DNA of 37,724 nucleotides from Alphaproteobacteria bacterium. Lineage in GTDB: Bacteria; Pseudomonadota; Alphaproteobacteria; JAEULC01. Shown here piece by piece: positions 18,156-26,245 of this stretch. Position numbers and translations under genes: made by a program. Below the pieces are notes generated by a model that was not told the DNA's origin, searched no databases, and saw only the letters and a list, made by a program, of their open reading frames with translations. Numbering within the stretch: the stretch's first letter is position 1; each line of letters opens with the position of its first letter. The stretch is taken from positions 1-37,724 of the forward strand of contig JAKLKW010000025.1 in assembly GCA_023150455.1 (NCBI GenBank), given 5' to 3'.

Positions 18156-18875
18156 CTAGCGCGCGCGGCGCGAGCGCCCGATTTCCGCCGGCCGGAGCTG
18201 GGGCTCCGCGACGTCGGTATAGATGTCGGTGCCGATCGTTCCGGTCATCGGCAGGGCCGGCGTGTTGCGGCAGTGGATCACCTTGAACATGCCCATCGGG
18301 TGCGCCGGGCGGATGTTCTTGATCTCGACCCCCGCGGTGCGCAGCAGCGCCTTCATGTCGAATTCCGGCCGCCAGCCCAGCGTCTTCGACAGCGGGTTGA
18401 TCAAGAACTCGACCGCGCGCAACGGGCCGCCGTCCGAGGTGAAGTGATTGACGATCAGGATGTCGCCGCCGGGCTTGCACACCCGGCGCATCTCCGACAT
18501 CAGCCGTTCCGGATGCGGCACGACCGAGGCGACATACATGGCGATGACGGTGTCGAAGGACTGATCGGGGAAGGTCAGGTTCTCGGCGTCCATCTCGAGC
18601 AGGGCTTCGACGTTGCGCAGGCCGAGCTCGTCGACCTTGTCGCGCGCGCGCTCCAGCATCTCCGGGCTGACGTCGATGCCGACCACGGTGATGTCACGGC
18701 GATAGAGCGGCAGCGCCAGGCCGGTGCCCACGCCCACTTCCAGGACCCGCTGCTTCGGGCGCTTGTTGGCGGTTGCGACGGCAAGCTTGCGGCCGGGGTT
18801 CATGGCGGCGCCGAACACGACGTCATACATGCCGGCGTAGCGCTTATACGCCCGACGAATCGATGCCAAGTCCAT
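18156..18875 (-). CDS. Class I SAM-dependent methyltransferase, PmtA-like
   Basis: This 239-aa methyltransferase has VLEVGVGTGLALP (SAM motif I, near 44-56), VVGIDVSPEML (motif post-I), SFDTVIAMYVASVVPHPERL and VCKPGGDILIVNHF (motif III). The N-terminal RRAYKRYAGMYDVVFGAAMNPGR and the C-terminal GMFKVIHCRN fit the Rhodobacter-type phosphatidylethanolamine N-methyltransferase (PmtA), which makes phosphatidylcholine. UbiE-like enzymes are the main alternative. It is monocistronic: convergent to RidA across a repeat and divergent from the kinase gene. AAGGA lies about 12 bases upstream of the ATG. The upstream 200 bases are AT-richer than average. Confidence 0.7.
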   Translation of the reverse strand: MDLASIRRAYKRYAGMYDVVFGAAMNPGRKLAVATANKRPKQRVLEVGVGTGLALPLYRRDITVVGIDVSPEMLERARDKVDELGLRNVEALLEMDAENLTFPDQSFDTVIAMYVASVVPHPERLMSEMRRVCKPGGDILIVNHFTSDGGPLRAVEFLINPLSKTLGWRPEFDMKALLRTAGVEIKNIRPAHPMGMFKVIHCRNTPALPMTGTIGTDIYTDVAEPQLRPAEIGRSRRAR

Positions 18876-19082
18876 TGGAAGTCGCTATCCTTAGTAGAGT
18901 TTGTTCAGCTGGTCGAAACGGGCCGGGCGCCCGCGTCGTTTCCTACCTTGGTTTACCCCTCTAGCCCACTAAAGCTAGCCAAAAGGCAAGCGGACAACAA
19001 GAGCGGCTGGTCACTCCTTCAGCTACAGTGGCATTCTTGTTACGGCGGGCTATAACGCCCGGTCGGGTTGGGGATGTCGTAA
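18876..19082. promoter_or_regulatory. Divergent intergenic region with candidate kinase promoter
   Basis: No protein gene is seen in these 207 bases, which are less GC-rich than the surroundings. For the plus-strand kinase, GTGGCA (19028-19033), a 17-base spacer and TATAAC (19051-19056) form a fair sigma-70 promoter ending 26 bases before the ATG. CTAGCCCACTAAAGCTAG near 18960-18978 is an imperfect inverted repeat. No convincing promoter was picked for the methyltransferase. Confidence 0.45.
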
Positions 19083-20060
19083 ATGAGCGTGGTAGTCTTT
19101 GGTTCGATCAACCTCGACCTGACCGTGCGCGTGCCTGCGCTGCCGCGGCCGGGCGAGACGACCCTGGGCGAGCGCGTCGAGATGACGCCGGGCGGCAAGG
19201 GCGCCAACCAGGCCGTGGCAGCGCGCCGCGCCAGCGGCGATCCCGTGCGCCTGGTCGGACGGGTAGGCGAGGACGCGTTCGCCGCGGCGGCCGTCAGCCA
19301 GCTCGCGGACGACGGCGTCGACTTGACCCATGTCCGCCCCGGCGCGGCGCCGACCGGGATCGCCATGATCGCCGTGGCGCCCGACGGCGCCAACCAGATC
19401 GTGGTCGCCAACGGCGCGAACGCGACACTGTCGCCCGACGACCTGCCCGAGGAATGGCTGGCGCCGGAGACGACCCTGGTGCTGCAGATGGAGGTGCCCG
19501 TCGCGGCCAATTACGCCGTCGTCGGCCGGGCCGCTTCGCGCGGCTGCCGCATCGTCTTGAACGCGGCGCCGGCGGCCCCCTTGCCGCGCGAGCTCATCGA
19601 CCGGGTCGACGTGCTGGTGGCGAACGAGCACGAAATCGTCGCGGTCGCGCGCGCGGCCGGGCTCCCGGCCGACACGCCGGTCATGGCGGCGCGCAACCTC
19701 GCCGCCGGGCGCAAGCTCGCCGTCGTCGTCACGCTGGGCGATGCCGGCTCGATCGCGTTCCACGGCACGCAAGGCTGGCTGGTGCCGACGCTGAAGCTCA
19801 GGCCCGAATCGGTCGTCGACACGACCGGTGCCGGCGACGCCTTCGTGGGCGTGCTGGCCGCGGGCCTCGACGGCGGGCTCACCTTCGATGCCGCGCTCGC
19901 CGGCGCGTCGGTCGCCGGCGCCTGTGCCTGCTTGAAGCATGGCGCGCAAGCGGCGATGCCCTACGCCGACGAGATCAGCGTCGGCCTGCCGCATCTCGCG
20001 CCGATCCAGCGGGTGGACTACTCGGTGCCCGAGCCGGGCGAGGCGGCGGCGGCCGGCTGA
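19083..20060 (+). CDS. PfkB/ribokinase family sugar kinase
   Basis: This 325-aa kinase is of the ribokinase family: FGSINLDLTVRVPALPRPGET at the N-terminus, GGKGANQAVA (37-46, PfkB signature 1) and DTTGAGDAFVG near 246-256 (signature 2, with the catalytic aspartate). Ribokinases phosphorylate ribose or related pentoses at O5; relatives phosphorylate 5-deoxyribose or methylthioribose at C1. It is convergent with the aldolase/isomerase pair across the tandem palindromes, so co-function with them is suggested by neighbourhood but not by a shared transcript. GTG-rich sequence upstream has no strong ribosome site; the ATG chosen gives the standard N-terminus. Confidence 0.88.
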   Translation: MSVVVFGSINLDLTVRVPALPRPGETTLGERVEMTPGGKGANQAVAARRASGDPVRLVGRVGEDAFAAAAVSQLADDGVDLTHVRPGAAPTGIAMIAVAPDGANQIVVANGANATLSPDDLPEEWLAPETTLVLQMEVPVAANYAVVGRAASRGCRIVLNAAPAAPLPRELIDRVDVLVANEHEIVAVARAAGLPADTPVMAARNLAAGRKLAVVVTLGDAGSIAFHGTQGWLVPTLKLRPESVVDTTGAGDAFVGVLAAGLDGGLTFDAALAGASVAGACACLKHGAQAAMPYADEISVGLPHLAPIQRVDYSVPEPGEAAAAG

Positions 20061-20064
20061 GCCT

Positions 20065-20183
20065 GCCGGCGCGTCGATCCGCGCCGGCCCCGTTAGATTG
20101 GGCGGCCGGATCAGCGGCCGCCTGGCGCGCGCGTTGATCCGCGCGCGCCTCCATTTGGGTCGGCGGCCGGATCAGCGGCCGCC
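20065..20183. repeat. Two tandem REPIN-like elements (four hairpins)
   Basis: Unit 1: GCCGGCGCG (20065-20073), loop TCGATC, CGCGCCGGC (20080-20088); a 12-base spacer; GGCGGCCG (20101-20108), loop GATCAG, CGGCCGCC (20115-20122). Unit 2: GGCGCGCGCG (20124-20133), loop TTGATC, CGCGCGCGCC (20140-20149); a 12-base spacer; GGCGGCCG (20162-20169), loop GATCAG, CGGCCGCC (20176-20183). All stems are perfect. Read on the other strand the second loop is CTGATC, so each unit is two REP-type hairpins with a YYGATC loop facing each other across 12 bases, the layout of a REPIN/BIME. It sits between convergent genes and touches the aldolase stop codon. Confidence 0.85.
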
Positions 20184-22237
20184 TAGCGCAGCGCCGCCGC
20201 GATGTTGCCGCCGTCCACGGTGAGCACGGCGCCGGTGGTCTTGCGCGCCAGCGCCAGCGCGACGAAGGCCTCGGCCACGTCTTCCGCGCGCACCTCGCGG
20301 CCGAGCAGGTTGCCGGCCATGTAGTCGCGCTCGCTCAGGCCCCGCGCGGTCGAGCGGCTCTTGATCATGTCGTCGGTCAGCAGCCCCGAGCGGATGCGAT
20401 CAGCGTTGACCGCGTTCGACGTGATGCCGTCGGCGCCGTACTCGATCGCGTATTGGCGCATCAGCGCCATGGTCGCGGCCTTGGGCAGGCCGTAGGGACC
20501 GAAATTCGGGCCCGGGTTGACCGCCTGCTTCGAGGCGTTGAATAGCAGCGCGCCGCCGGTGCCCTGCGCGCGCATGATGCGCACGGCGGCCTGCGCCACG
20601 TACTGGTGTGCGAAGAAGTTCAGCTCGAAGCTCTGGCGCAGCACGTCGTCGGCGACCTCGCCGATCCGGCCCTGCCAGGCAGCGCCGGCATTGGACACGA
20701 CGATGTCGACGCCGCCGAAGGCGGAGGCGACGGCGGCGAACGCCGCGTCGACCGATTGCTTGTCCGTCACGTCGCAGGCAAGGCCGAGCCCGCCGAGCTT
20801 CTTCGCGTTGGCGCGCGCCTGGTCGCCGTTCAGGTCCAGCAGCACGATCTCGGCCCCCTGGCGCTGCAGCGCGGCGGCCGTGGCGAAGCCGATCACGCCG
20901 CCGGCGCCCGTGACCACGGCGACCTGGCGCTGCAGCGGCTTCTCGGCGGTCTTGCCGAGCTTGGCCTGCTCCAGCGACCAGTACTCCATGTCGAAGATGT
21001 CGGCCTCGGTGATGCTCTCGAACCGTCCGGTCGCCTCGGCGTCCAGGATCACGCTGGCGCAGGTCTCGGCGATGTCGGCGGCGACGCGGGCGTCCTTGGC
21101 CGATGATCCAAGCCCGAACAGCCCGACGCCCGGCACCAGCACCACGCGCGGCATGGGGTCGAGCGGCTTCTTCTTCGGCGCGGCGCGCGCATTGTGCCGC
21201 TCGAAATAGGCGCGGTAGTCCTTCTGGTACTGCGCCAGGGCCGCGCGCGAAGCGGCCTGGAACGCGTCGAGCCTGCCCGTCTCGGGTGCCGGCAGCAGCA
21301 GCGGCCAGGGCTTGGTGCGGATGACGTGGTCCGGCGTCACGACGCCCGCCCGGCTGTAGCGCGCCGCGTCGCGGCCGTTCACGTAGGTCATCGTGCGATC
21401 GCCGTTGCGGCACTCCAGCACGAAGCGCGTCCAGCGCCCCTCGTTCGGATCGACCGGCGCCGCCAGGATGCCGCGCAGCACCGGCGCGACCTCCGCGAGC
21501 CCGGCGGCGCGCCTGGGCAGCTTCGCCGGCACGACGCGCTTCGGCGTGCCCTTGGCCAGGCGCTTCTCGGCCAGCCCCACCAGATCGATCATCCGGTCAT
21601 AGGCCTCGCGCGCGGTGCGCCCGAAGCTGAAGATGCCGTGCTTCAGCAGGATCAGGCCTTCGCAGTCGGGATTGGCCTCGTAGACGTCCTTCGCTTTCTT
21701 CGCCAGCGCGAAGCCCGGCATGATGTAGGGCACGATCGCGGCGCGCCGGCCATAGATCTCGCGCGCGCGCTTCTCGCCGTCCGGCCGGTCGCACAGCGCC
21801 AGCACGGCGTTGGAATGCGTGTGGTCGATGAACTTGTGCGGCAGGAAGGCGTGCAGCAGCGTCTCGACCGAGGGGTTGGGCGCGGCGGCGTCCAGCAGGT
21901 TGCCGCGCTGGAGGTTGACCATGTCCTCGTCGCTCAGGCGCTCGAGCCTGGCGAGCTTCTGGAGCGGCTTCAGCCGCACCGCCGGCAGTCCGGGCGGCTC
22001 GATCGCCGCCATGTCCCAGCCGCTGCCCTTGACGCACAGCACCTCGACCTCGTCGCCGACCTGGTCGCGCATGACGGTCTTGACCGAGGTGTTGCCGCCG
22101 CCGTGCTGCACCAGGCGCGGCTCGCCGCCCAGGAGGCGCGACGTGTAGACGCGCAGCGCCAGGTCCTCGGCCACGCCCTGCGCGGCATAGTGCTTGACCA
22201 TCGCGCGTGCATCGCGATCGGACCACAGGTTCTGCAT
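20183..22237 (-). CDS. Bifunctional class II aldolase / short-chain dehydrogenase (RhaEW-like)
   Basis: This 684-aa fusion starts with a class II aldolase domain (about 1-230; QHGGGNTSVK 44-53, Glu125, zinc-type HTH at 139-141 and His200 in LKHGIF). A middle region follows, then an SDR domain from about residue 440 (TGAGGVIG, NAG, active-site YGLPK near 580). Fusions of this type act in rhamnose catabolism, where the aldolase makes DHAP and lactaldehyde and the SDR oxidises the aldehyde. Here the partner 15 bases upstream is an MtnA-type isomerase, not rhamnose isomerase. Cleavage of 5-deoxyribulose-1-phosphate or methylthioribulose-1-phosphate to DHAP plus an aldehyde is therefore more likely. 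The stop codon lies against a REPIN hairpin. Confidence 0.85.
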   Translation of the reverse strand: MQNLWSDRDARAMVKHYAAQGVAEDLALRVYTSRLLGGEPRLVQHGGGNTSVKTVMRDQVGDEVEVLCVKGSGWDMAAIEPPGLPAVRLKPLQKLARLERLSDEDMVNLQRGNLLDAAAPNPSVETLLHAFLPHKFIDHTHSNAVLALCDRPDGEKRAREIYGRRAAIVPYIMPGFALAKKAKDVYEANPDCEGLILLKHGIFSFGRTAREAYDRMIDLVGLAEKRLAKGTPKRVVPAKLPRRAAGLAEVAPVLRGILAAPVDPNEGRWTRFVLECRNGDRTMTYVNGRDAARYSRAGVVTPDHVIRTKPWPLLLPAPETGRLDAFQAASRAALAQYQKDYRAYFERHNARAAPKKKPLDPMPRVVLVPGVGLFGLGSSAKDARVAADIAETCASVILDAEATGRFESITEADIFDMEYWSLEQAKLGKTAEKPLQRQVAVVTGAGGVIGFATAAALQRQGAEIVLLDLNGDQARANAKKLGGLGLACDVTDKQSVDAAFAAVASAFGGVDIVVSNAGAAWQGRIGEVADDVLRQSFELNFFAHQYVAQAAVRIMRAQGTGGALLFNASKQAVNPGPNFGPYGLPKAATMALMRQYAIEYGADGITSNAVNADRIRSGLLTDDMIKSRSTARGLSERDYMAGNLLGREVRAEDVAEAFVALALARKTTGAVLTVDGGNIAAALR

Positions 22238-22252
22238 GAAAGACCGCTCCGC

Positions 22253-23359
22253 CTATCCGGCCTTCTTCTTCGTCCGCTCGGGAAACAGGCCGCCCAGGCC
22301 CGCCTCGGTCGCCGCGCACGACCCGCGCTCGGTGACGAGCGCGGTGACCAGGCGCGACGGCGTCACGTCGAAGGCGTAGTTCGCCATGGCGCTGCCCGCG
22401 GGCGCGATGTCGACCGTCACCACGCTTCCGTCCGCGCCGCGGCCGGTCACGCGCGAGAGCTCCGTGCCGTCGCGCTGCTCGATCGGGATCCCCTTCACGC
22501 CGTCGCGCACGGTCCAGTCGATGGTGGGCGAGGGCAAGGCGACGTAGAAGGGCACGCCGTTGTCCTTGGCCGCGAGCGCCTTCAGGTAGGTGCCGATCTT
22601 GTTGCAGACGTCGCCGGTCGCGGTGGTGCGGTCGGTGCCGACGATGCACAGGTCGACCAGCCCGTGCTGCATCAGGTGGCCGCCCGTGTTGTCGGCGATC
22701 ACGGTGTGCGGCACGCCGTGCTGCCCCAGTTCCCATGCGGTCAGGCTCATGCCCTGGTTGCGCGGCCGGGTCTCGTCGACCCAGACATGGACCTTGATGC
22801 CGCCGTCGTGCGCCTTGTAGACCGGCGCCAGCGCCGTGCCCCAGTCGACCGTCGCGAGCCAGCCGGCGTTGCAGTGCGTCAGGACGTTGAGCCGCTCGCC
22901 GCGCTTGCGGGCATCGGCCCGGCGGAACAGCGCGAGCCCGTGCTCGCCGATGGCGGCGTTGATGGCGACGTCCTCGTCCGCGATCGCCGCGGCACGCGCA
23001 TAGGCGGCGGCGACGCGCTCCTCGCGCCGGCGGTTGCGCAAGGTCGTGCGCATGTCGTCGAGCGCCCAGCGCAGGTTGACCGCGGTCGGGCGCGTCTTCA
23101 AGAGCGCGTCGTGGCAGCGGTCGAGCACCTCGTCCGACGCGTCGGCGCGCATCGCCAGCGCCACGCCATAGGCCGCCGTCGCGCCGATCAGCGGCGCGCC
23201 GCGCACCTGCATGGTCTTGATCGCCCGCGCCGCGTCGTCGCAGGTCTCGAGGCGGAGCGTCGCGAATTCGTGCGGCAGAAGCGTCTGGTCGATGATCTCG
23301 ACCGACCGGCCGTCCGGCGCGAGCCAGATCGTGCGATAGGGCTTTCCGTTCACGCGCAT
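22253..23359 (-). CDS. S-methyl-5-thioribose-1-phosphate isomerase family (MtnA/DrdI)
   Basis: This 368-aa sugar-phosphate isomerase has the MtnA-specific [15 protein letters not shown] (51-65), Cys163 in [26 protein letters not shown] (241-258) with Asp243, and GIPIEQR near the C-terminus. Cys and Asp correspond to the catalytic Cys160/Asp240 of Bacillus MtnA. MtnA isomerises methylthioribose-1-phosphate to the ribulose form; close relatives (DrdI) act on 5-deoxyribose-1-phosphate. No other methionine-salvage genes (MtnB, MtnC, MtnD) are here, but an aldolase follows 15 bases downstream, favouring the aldolase (DHAP-shunt) route. The ATG has no ribosome site, and the promoter just upstream suggests a leaderless mRNA. 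Confidence 0.9.
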   Translation of the reverse strand: MRVNGKPYRTIWLAPDGRSVEIIDQTLLPHEFATLRLETCDDAARAIKTMQVRGAPLIGATAAYGVALAMRADASDEVLDRCHDALLKTRPTAVNLRWALDDMRTTLRNRRREERVAAAYARAAAIADEDVAINAAIGEHGLALFRRADARKRGERLNVLTHCNAGWLATVDWGTALAPVYKAHDGGIKVHVWVDETRPRNQGMSLTAWELGQHGVPHTVIADNTGGHLMQHGLVDLCIVGTDRTTATGDVCNKIGTYLKALAAKDNGVPFYVALPSPTIDWTVRDGVKGIPIEQRDGTELSRVTGRGADGSVVTVDIAPAGSAMANYAFDVTPSRLVTALVTERGSCAATEAGLGGLFPERTKKKAG

Positions 23360-23367
23360 GGAGGCGG

Positions 23368-23396
23368 GTTATAGAGGCAGGCGGTCCGGGGGGCAA
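23368..23396 (-). promoter_or_regulatory. Promoter of the isomerase-aldolase operon, possibly leaderless
   Basis: On the minus strand TTGCCC (23396-23391), a 17-base spacer and TATAAC (23373-23368) end 8 bases before the ATG at 23359. Transcription would begin at or within a base or two of the ATG, which has no Shine-Dalgarno sequence in front. Confidence 0.5.
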
Positions 23397-23467
23397 TCCG
23401 GCGTGGACTGGACTTCGCGCGGCTGCTTGACCAGAGTGGCGGCGCGGATTGCGGGAGGGAAGAAGGA

Positions 23468-24652
23468 ATGCGCCTGACCTTGGAGCCGAAGTCGAGCCTG
23501 CCGGGCGACGGCTGCGCGGGCACGCTGGTCGGCCGCGCCTGGGTGCCGGGGAAGCTGGCCGGCCCGTCGGTCGTGGCGCTGCGCGCGGACGGCGTGTGGG
23601 ACATCTCGGCGGCGGCGCCGACCATGAGCGAGCTCATGAACGCGCCCGACCCGGTGGCGGTCGCGCGCACCACGTCGGGCGCGGAGCCGCTCGGCTCGGT
23701 GGAGGAGGTCCTGGCCAACACCGCGGTCGACAGCCGCGACCTCGATCGTCCGTGGTTCCTGGCGCCGTGCGACCTGCAGGCGGTCAAGGCGGCGGGCGTC
23801 ACCTTCGCCAACTCGATGGTCGAGCGCGTGATCGAGTCGCGCGCCAAGGGCGATCCGACGCGCCAGGAAGCGCTGCGCCGGGAGCTCGGCAGCGAGATCG
23901 GCGCCGACCTCGCGCAGGTCAAGCCCGGCTCGGCCGCCGCCGAGCGGCTGAAGGAGGCGCTGATCCAGCGCGACCTGTGGTCGCCCTATCTGGAAGTGGG
24001 CATCGGCCCCTATGCGGAGATCTTCACCAAGTGCCCGCCGATGGCCTCGGTCGGCACGGGCGCCGAGATCGGGCTGCATCCCGAGTCGTCCTGGAACAAC
24101 CCGGAGCCCGAGATCGTGCTGGTGGTGAACGCGCGCGGCGAGATCAAGGGCGCGACGCTGGGCAACGACGTCAACCTGCGCGACTTCGAGGGGCGCAGCG
24201 CGCTCCTGCTCGGCAAGGCCAAGGACAACAACGCATCGTCGGCGATCGGGCCGTTCATCCGCCTGTTCGACCGAAGCTATGCGCTCGACGACGTGCGCCG
24301 GTCGGACGTGCGCCTCACGGTCAAGGGCGACGACGGCTTCACGCTGGACGGCGTCAGCTCGATGACCCGGATCAGCCGCGACCCGCTGGACCTGGTCAAG
24401 CACACGATCGGTGGTGCGCACCAGTACCCGGACGGGTTCGTGCTGTTCACCGGCACGATGTTCGCGCCGACCCGGGACCGCGGCGCCAAGGGCTCGGGCT
24501 TCACCCATCATCTGGGCGACATCGTGACGATCGCGACGCCGACGCTGGGCGCGCTGGTCAACCGCGTGACGACCTCGGACCAGGCGCCGCCCTGGGTGTT
24601 CGGTGCCGGCGCGCTGATGCGCAACCTGGCGGCACGCGGGCTGCTGCGCTAG
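23468..24652 (+). CDS. Fumarylacetoacetate hydrolase family protein
   Basis: This 394-aa protein is of the FAH superfamily. Seen in the second half: YLEVGIGPYAEIFTKCPPMASVGTGAEIGLHPESSWNNPEPEIVLVVN (about 178-225), where the ExE of NPEPEIVL is the metal-binding motif, then GNDVNLRDFEGRSALLLGKAKDNNASSAIGPF and a glycine-rich C-terminus. Family members hydrolyse C-C bonds of beta-diketo acids or hydrate/dehydrate 2-oxo acids, including sugar acids. The N-terminal half is the FAH_N-like beta domain. GGAGGGAAGAAGGA precedes the ATG. It is divergent from the isomerase operon; a role in sugar-acid or aromatic degradation cannot be decided. Confidence 0.85.
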   Translation: MRLTLEPKSSLPGDGCAGTLVGRAWVPGKLAGPSVVALRADGVWDISAAAPTMSELMNAPDPVAVARTTSGAEPLGSVEEVLANTAVDSRDLDRPWFLAPCDLQAVKAAGVTFANSMVERVIESRAKGDPTRQEALRRELGSEIGADLAQVKPGSAAAERLKEALIQRDLWSPYLEVGIGPYAEIFTKCPPMASVGTGAEIGLHPESSWNNPEPEIVLVVNARGEIKGATLGNDVNLRDFEGRSALLLGKAKDNNASSAIGPFIRLFDRSYALDDVRRSDVRLTVKGDDGFTLDGVSSMTRISRDPLDLVKHTIGGAHQYPDGFVLFTGTMFAPTRDRGAKGSGFTHHLGDIVTIATPTLGALVNRVTTSDQAPPWVFGAGALMRNLAARGLLR

Positions 24653-24846
24653 CCCGCCTTCGGCACCAGCACCTCGATCGGCAGCCAGCGCCCGGTGAAC
24701 CGGCGCCGGTCGATCCCGACGTCGGCGGGAAGGGCCTCGAGCTTCGCCAGCCCGGCGCGCAGGTCCTTCAGCGCCTTGCGCATCCTCGTGTCGCGCGGCT
24801 TCTTCGCGGCCGCCTTGCGCTGCTTCGCCTTGCCGCTCAGCCGCAT
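24649..24846 (-). CDS. Small basic hypothetical protein
   Basis: A 65-aa reading frame from ATG 24846 (a GTG at 24882 would add 12 residues). The N-terminal half is very rich in Lys/Arg (GKAKQRKAAAKKPRDTRMRK) and predicted helical; the C-terminal half (FTGRWLPIEVLVPKAG) looks like a folded beta segment. It is not recognised. Its stop overlaps that of the FAH gene by four bases, a typical convergent arrangement, and it fills an otherwise empty 320-base gap. The other strand is also open here, so coding status rests on the protein-like composition. Confidence 0.4.
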   Translation of the reverse strand: MRLSGKAKQRKAAAKKPRDTRMRKALKDLRAGLAKLEALPADVGIDRRRFTGRWLPIEVLVPKAG

Positions 24847-24976
24847 CGCCCCCGCCCGACCTGCCCCGCCGCGATCCGCCACTCAGGAACACCGCGCCGC
24901 CCATCAAGGTTGCATGCGCGCGCCCGCCGTTCGGCCGGGCTGGCCGGCCGACGCCGGCTCCGTTACCCTCCTGTCG

Positions 24977-26029
24977 ATGTTCGAACATCCCGAATTCGAT
25001 GCGCACGAAATGGTTGCCTTCGTGCACGACCGCGCGGCGGGCCTGAGCGCCCTGGTCGCGATCCATTCGACCGCGTTGGGACCCGGCTTCGGCGGTTGCC
25101 GCATGTACCCCTATCGCGACGAGGCTGAGGCGCTGGCCGATGTCCTGCGGCTGTCGCGCGGCATGACCTACAAGGCGGCGATCTGCGACTTGCCCTATGG
25201 CGGCGGCAAGTCGGTGATCCTGGGCGATCCACGCCGCGACAAGACGCCGGCGCTGCTGCACGCGATGGGGCGCGCGGTCGAACGCTTCGGCGGCCGCTAC
25301 ATCATCGCCGACGACGTCGGCACCTCGCTCGACGATCTCGCCGTCATGCGCAGCGAGACCCGCCATACGGCCGCCGCAACCGACGCCGCCAAGCAGCCCC
25401 TGCCGGTGACCGCCTGGGGCGTGCTCAACGCCATCCAGGCGGCCGTCGCGCATGCGTTCGCGCGATCGGACATCGAGGGATTGGCGGTCGCCGTCCAGGG
25501 CCTGGGCCATGTCGGCTATCCGCTCTGCCGATTCCTCCGCGAGAGAGGCGCGCGGCTCGTGGTGAGCGACGTGGACGCGGCGCGGTCGTGCCGGGCCGAA
25601 GCCGAGCTCGCGGCGGCGTCCGTGCCGGCCGACGCGATCTACGACGCCGAGGCCGATGTCTTCAGCCCCTGCGCGCTGGGCGGCGTGCTCGACGACGCGA
25701 CCATCCCGCGGCTCAAGGCGCGGCTGGTCTGCGGCGGTGCCAACAACCAGCTCGCCGAGGCGCGGCATGACGCCGCCCTCGCCGCGCGCGGCATCCTCTA
25801 CGTGCCCGATTACCTGGCCAATGCGGGCGGCGTGATCGATTTCCACCAGGAATCGATCGACGACCGGCCGTCCGCCGTGCTGGCGTCGGTCGCCCGCATC
25901 CGCGCCATCACCGCATCGGTGCTCGTCCGCTCGGCTGCGACCGGGCAACGGCCGCTAGCGGTCGCCGACGCGATCGTCGCAGAGCGTCTTGCCGCGGCGC
26001 GGGCGCGACGCAGGCCGCCCTCGGCCTGA
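24977..26029 (+). CDS. Leucine/valine/phenylalanine dehydrogenase-type amino acid dehydrogenase
   Basis: This 350-aa NAD-dependent oxidative deaminase is of the Glu/Leu/Phe/Val dehydrogenase family. Seen: GGCRMYPY (39-46), GMTYKAA with Lys66 and PYGGGKSVI with Lys78, which match the substrate-binding and catalytic lysines (68 and 80) of Bacillus leucine dehydrogenase. A Rossmann motif VQGLGHVGYPLC follows near 175, and CGGANNQL and YLANAGGVIDFHQE come near the end. ATG 24977 gives the family N-terminus; upstream in-frame codons have no similarity and no ribosome site is obvious. It would convert branched-chain or aromatic amino acids to 2-oxo acids and ammonia. It stands alone. Confidence 0.88.
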   Translation: MFEHPEFDAHEMVAFVHDRAAGLSALVAIHSTALGPGFGGCRMYPYRDEAEALADVLRLSRGMTYKAAICDLPYGGGKSVILGDPRRDKTPALLHAMGRAVERFGGRYIIADDVGTSLDDLAVMRSETRHTAAATDAAKQPLPVTAWGVLNAIQAAVAHAFARSDIEGLAVAVQGLGHVGYPLCRFLRERGARLVVSDVDAARSCRAEAELAAASVPADAIYDAEADVFSPCALGGVLDDATIPRLKARLVCGGANNQLAEARHDAALAARGILYVPDYLANAGGVIDFHQESIDDRPSAVLASVARIRAITASVLVRSAATGQRPLAVADAIVAERLAAARARRRPPSA

Positions 26030-26098
26030 CTGGCCGGGCAGAAGCGGCGTTTGCGTCTTCGGGGCGCTCGGTGCCGAGCGGGGCAATGCCCGCTCGCG

Positions 26099-26218
26099 CT
26101 ACAGGACGAAGAACGTCTTCACGGCCGTCGGCACGGCGGCAATGAACGCCAGCGCCGCCACGCAGCCGGTCAGCAGGTTGTCGCCGAAAACGACCAGGAA
26201 CCGTCCGATCCCGTTCAT
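26099..26218 (-). CDS. 39-aa predicted membrane peptide
   Basis: ATG 26218 to TAG 26101-26099 encodes 39 residues beginning MNGIGRFLVVFGDNLL, followed by a strongly hydrophobic stretch (about residues 15-30, ending AFIAAVPTAV) and the tail KTFFVL. One transmembrane helix with a short polar N-terminus is likely. A good ribosome site (GAGGTAGG) ends 3-4 bases before the ATG, AATAAT at 26244-26239 could be a -10 box, and an 8-bp perfect inverted repeat lies just upstream. These signals make a real small gene more likely than chance. The function is unknown; toxin-like or membrane-stress peptides have this shape, but nothing here proves it. Confidence 0.55.
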   Translation of the reverse strand: MNGIGRFLVVFGDNLLTGCVAALAFIAAVPTAVKTFFVL

Positions 26219-26245
26219 GGTCCTACCTCGCTCTTGAAATTATTG

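Noticed and set aside
19083-23359. Complete methionine salvage pathway
   Set aside because: Only an MtnA-type isomerase is present; no MtnB, MtnC, MtnD or MtnE homologue is seen, and an aldolase takes their place.
23369-25948. An 859-codon minus-strand frame
   Set aside because: Antisense shadow of the FAH and leucine-dehydrogenase-like genes with no recognisable domain.
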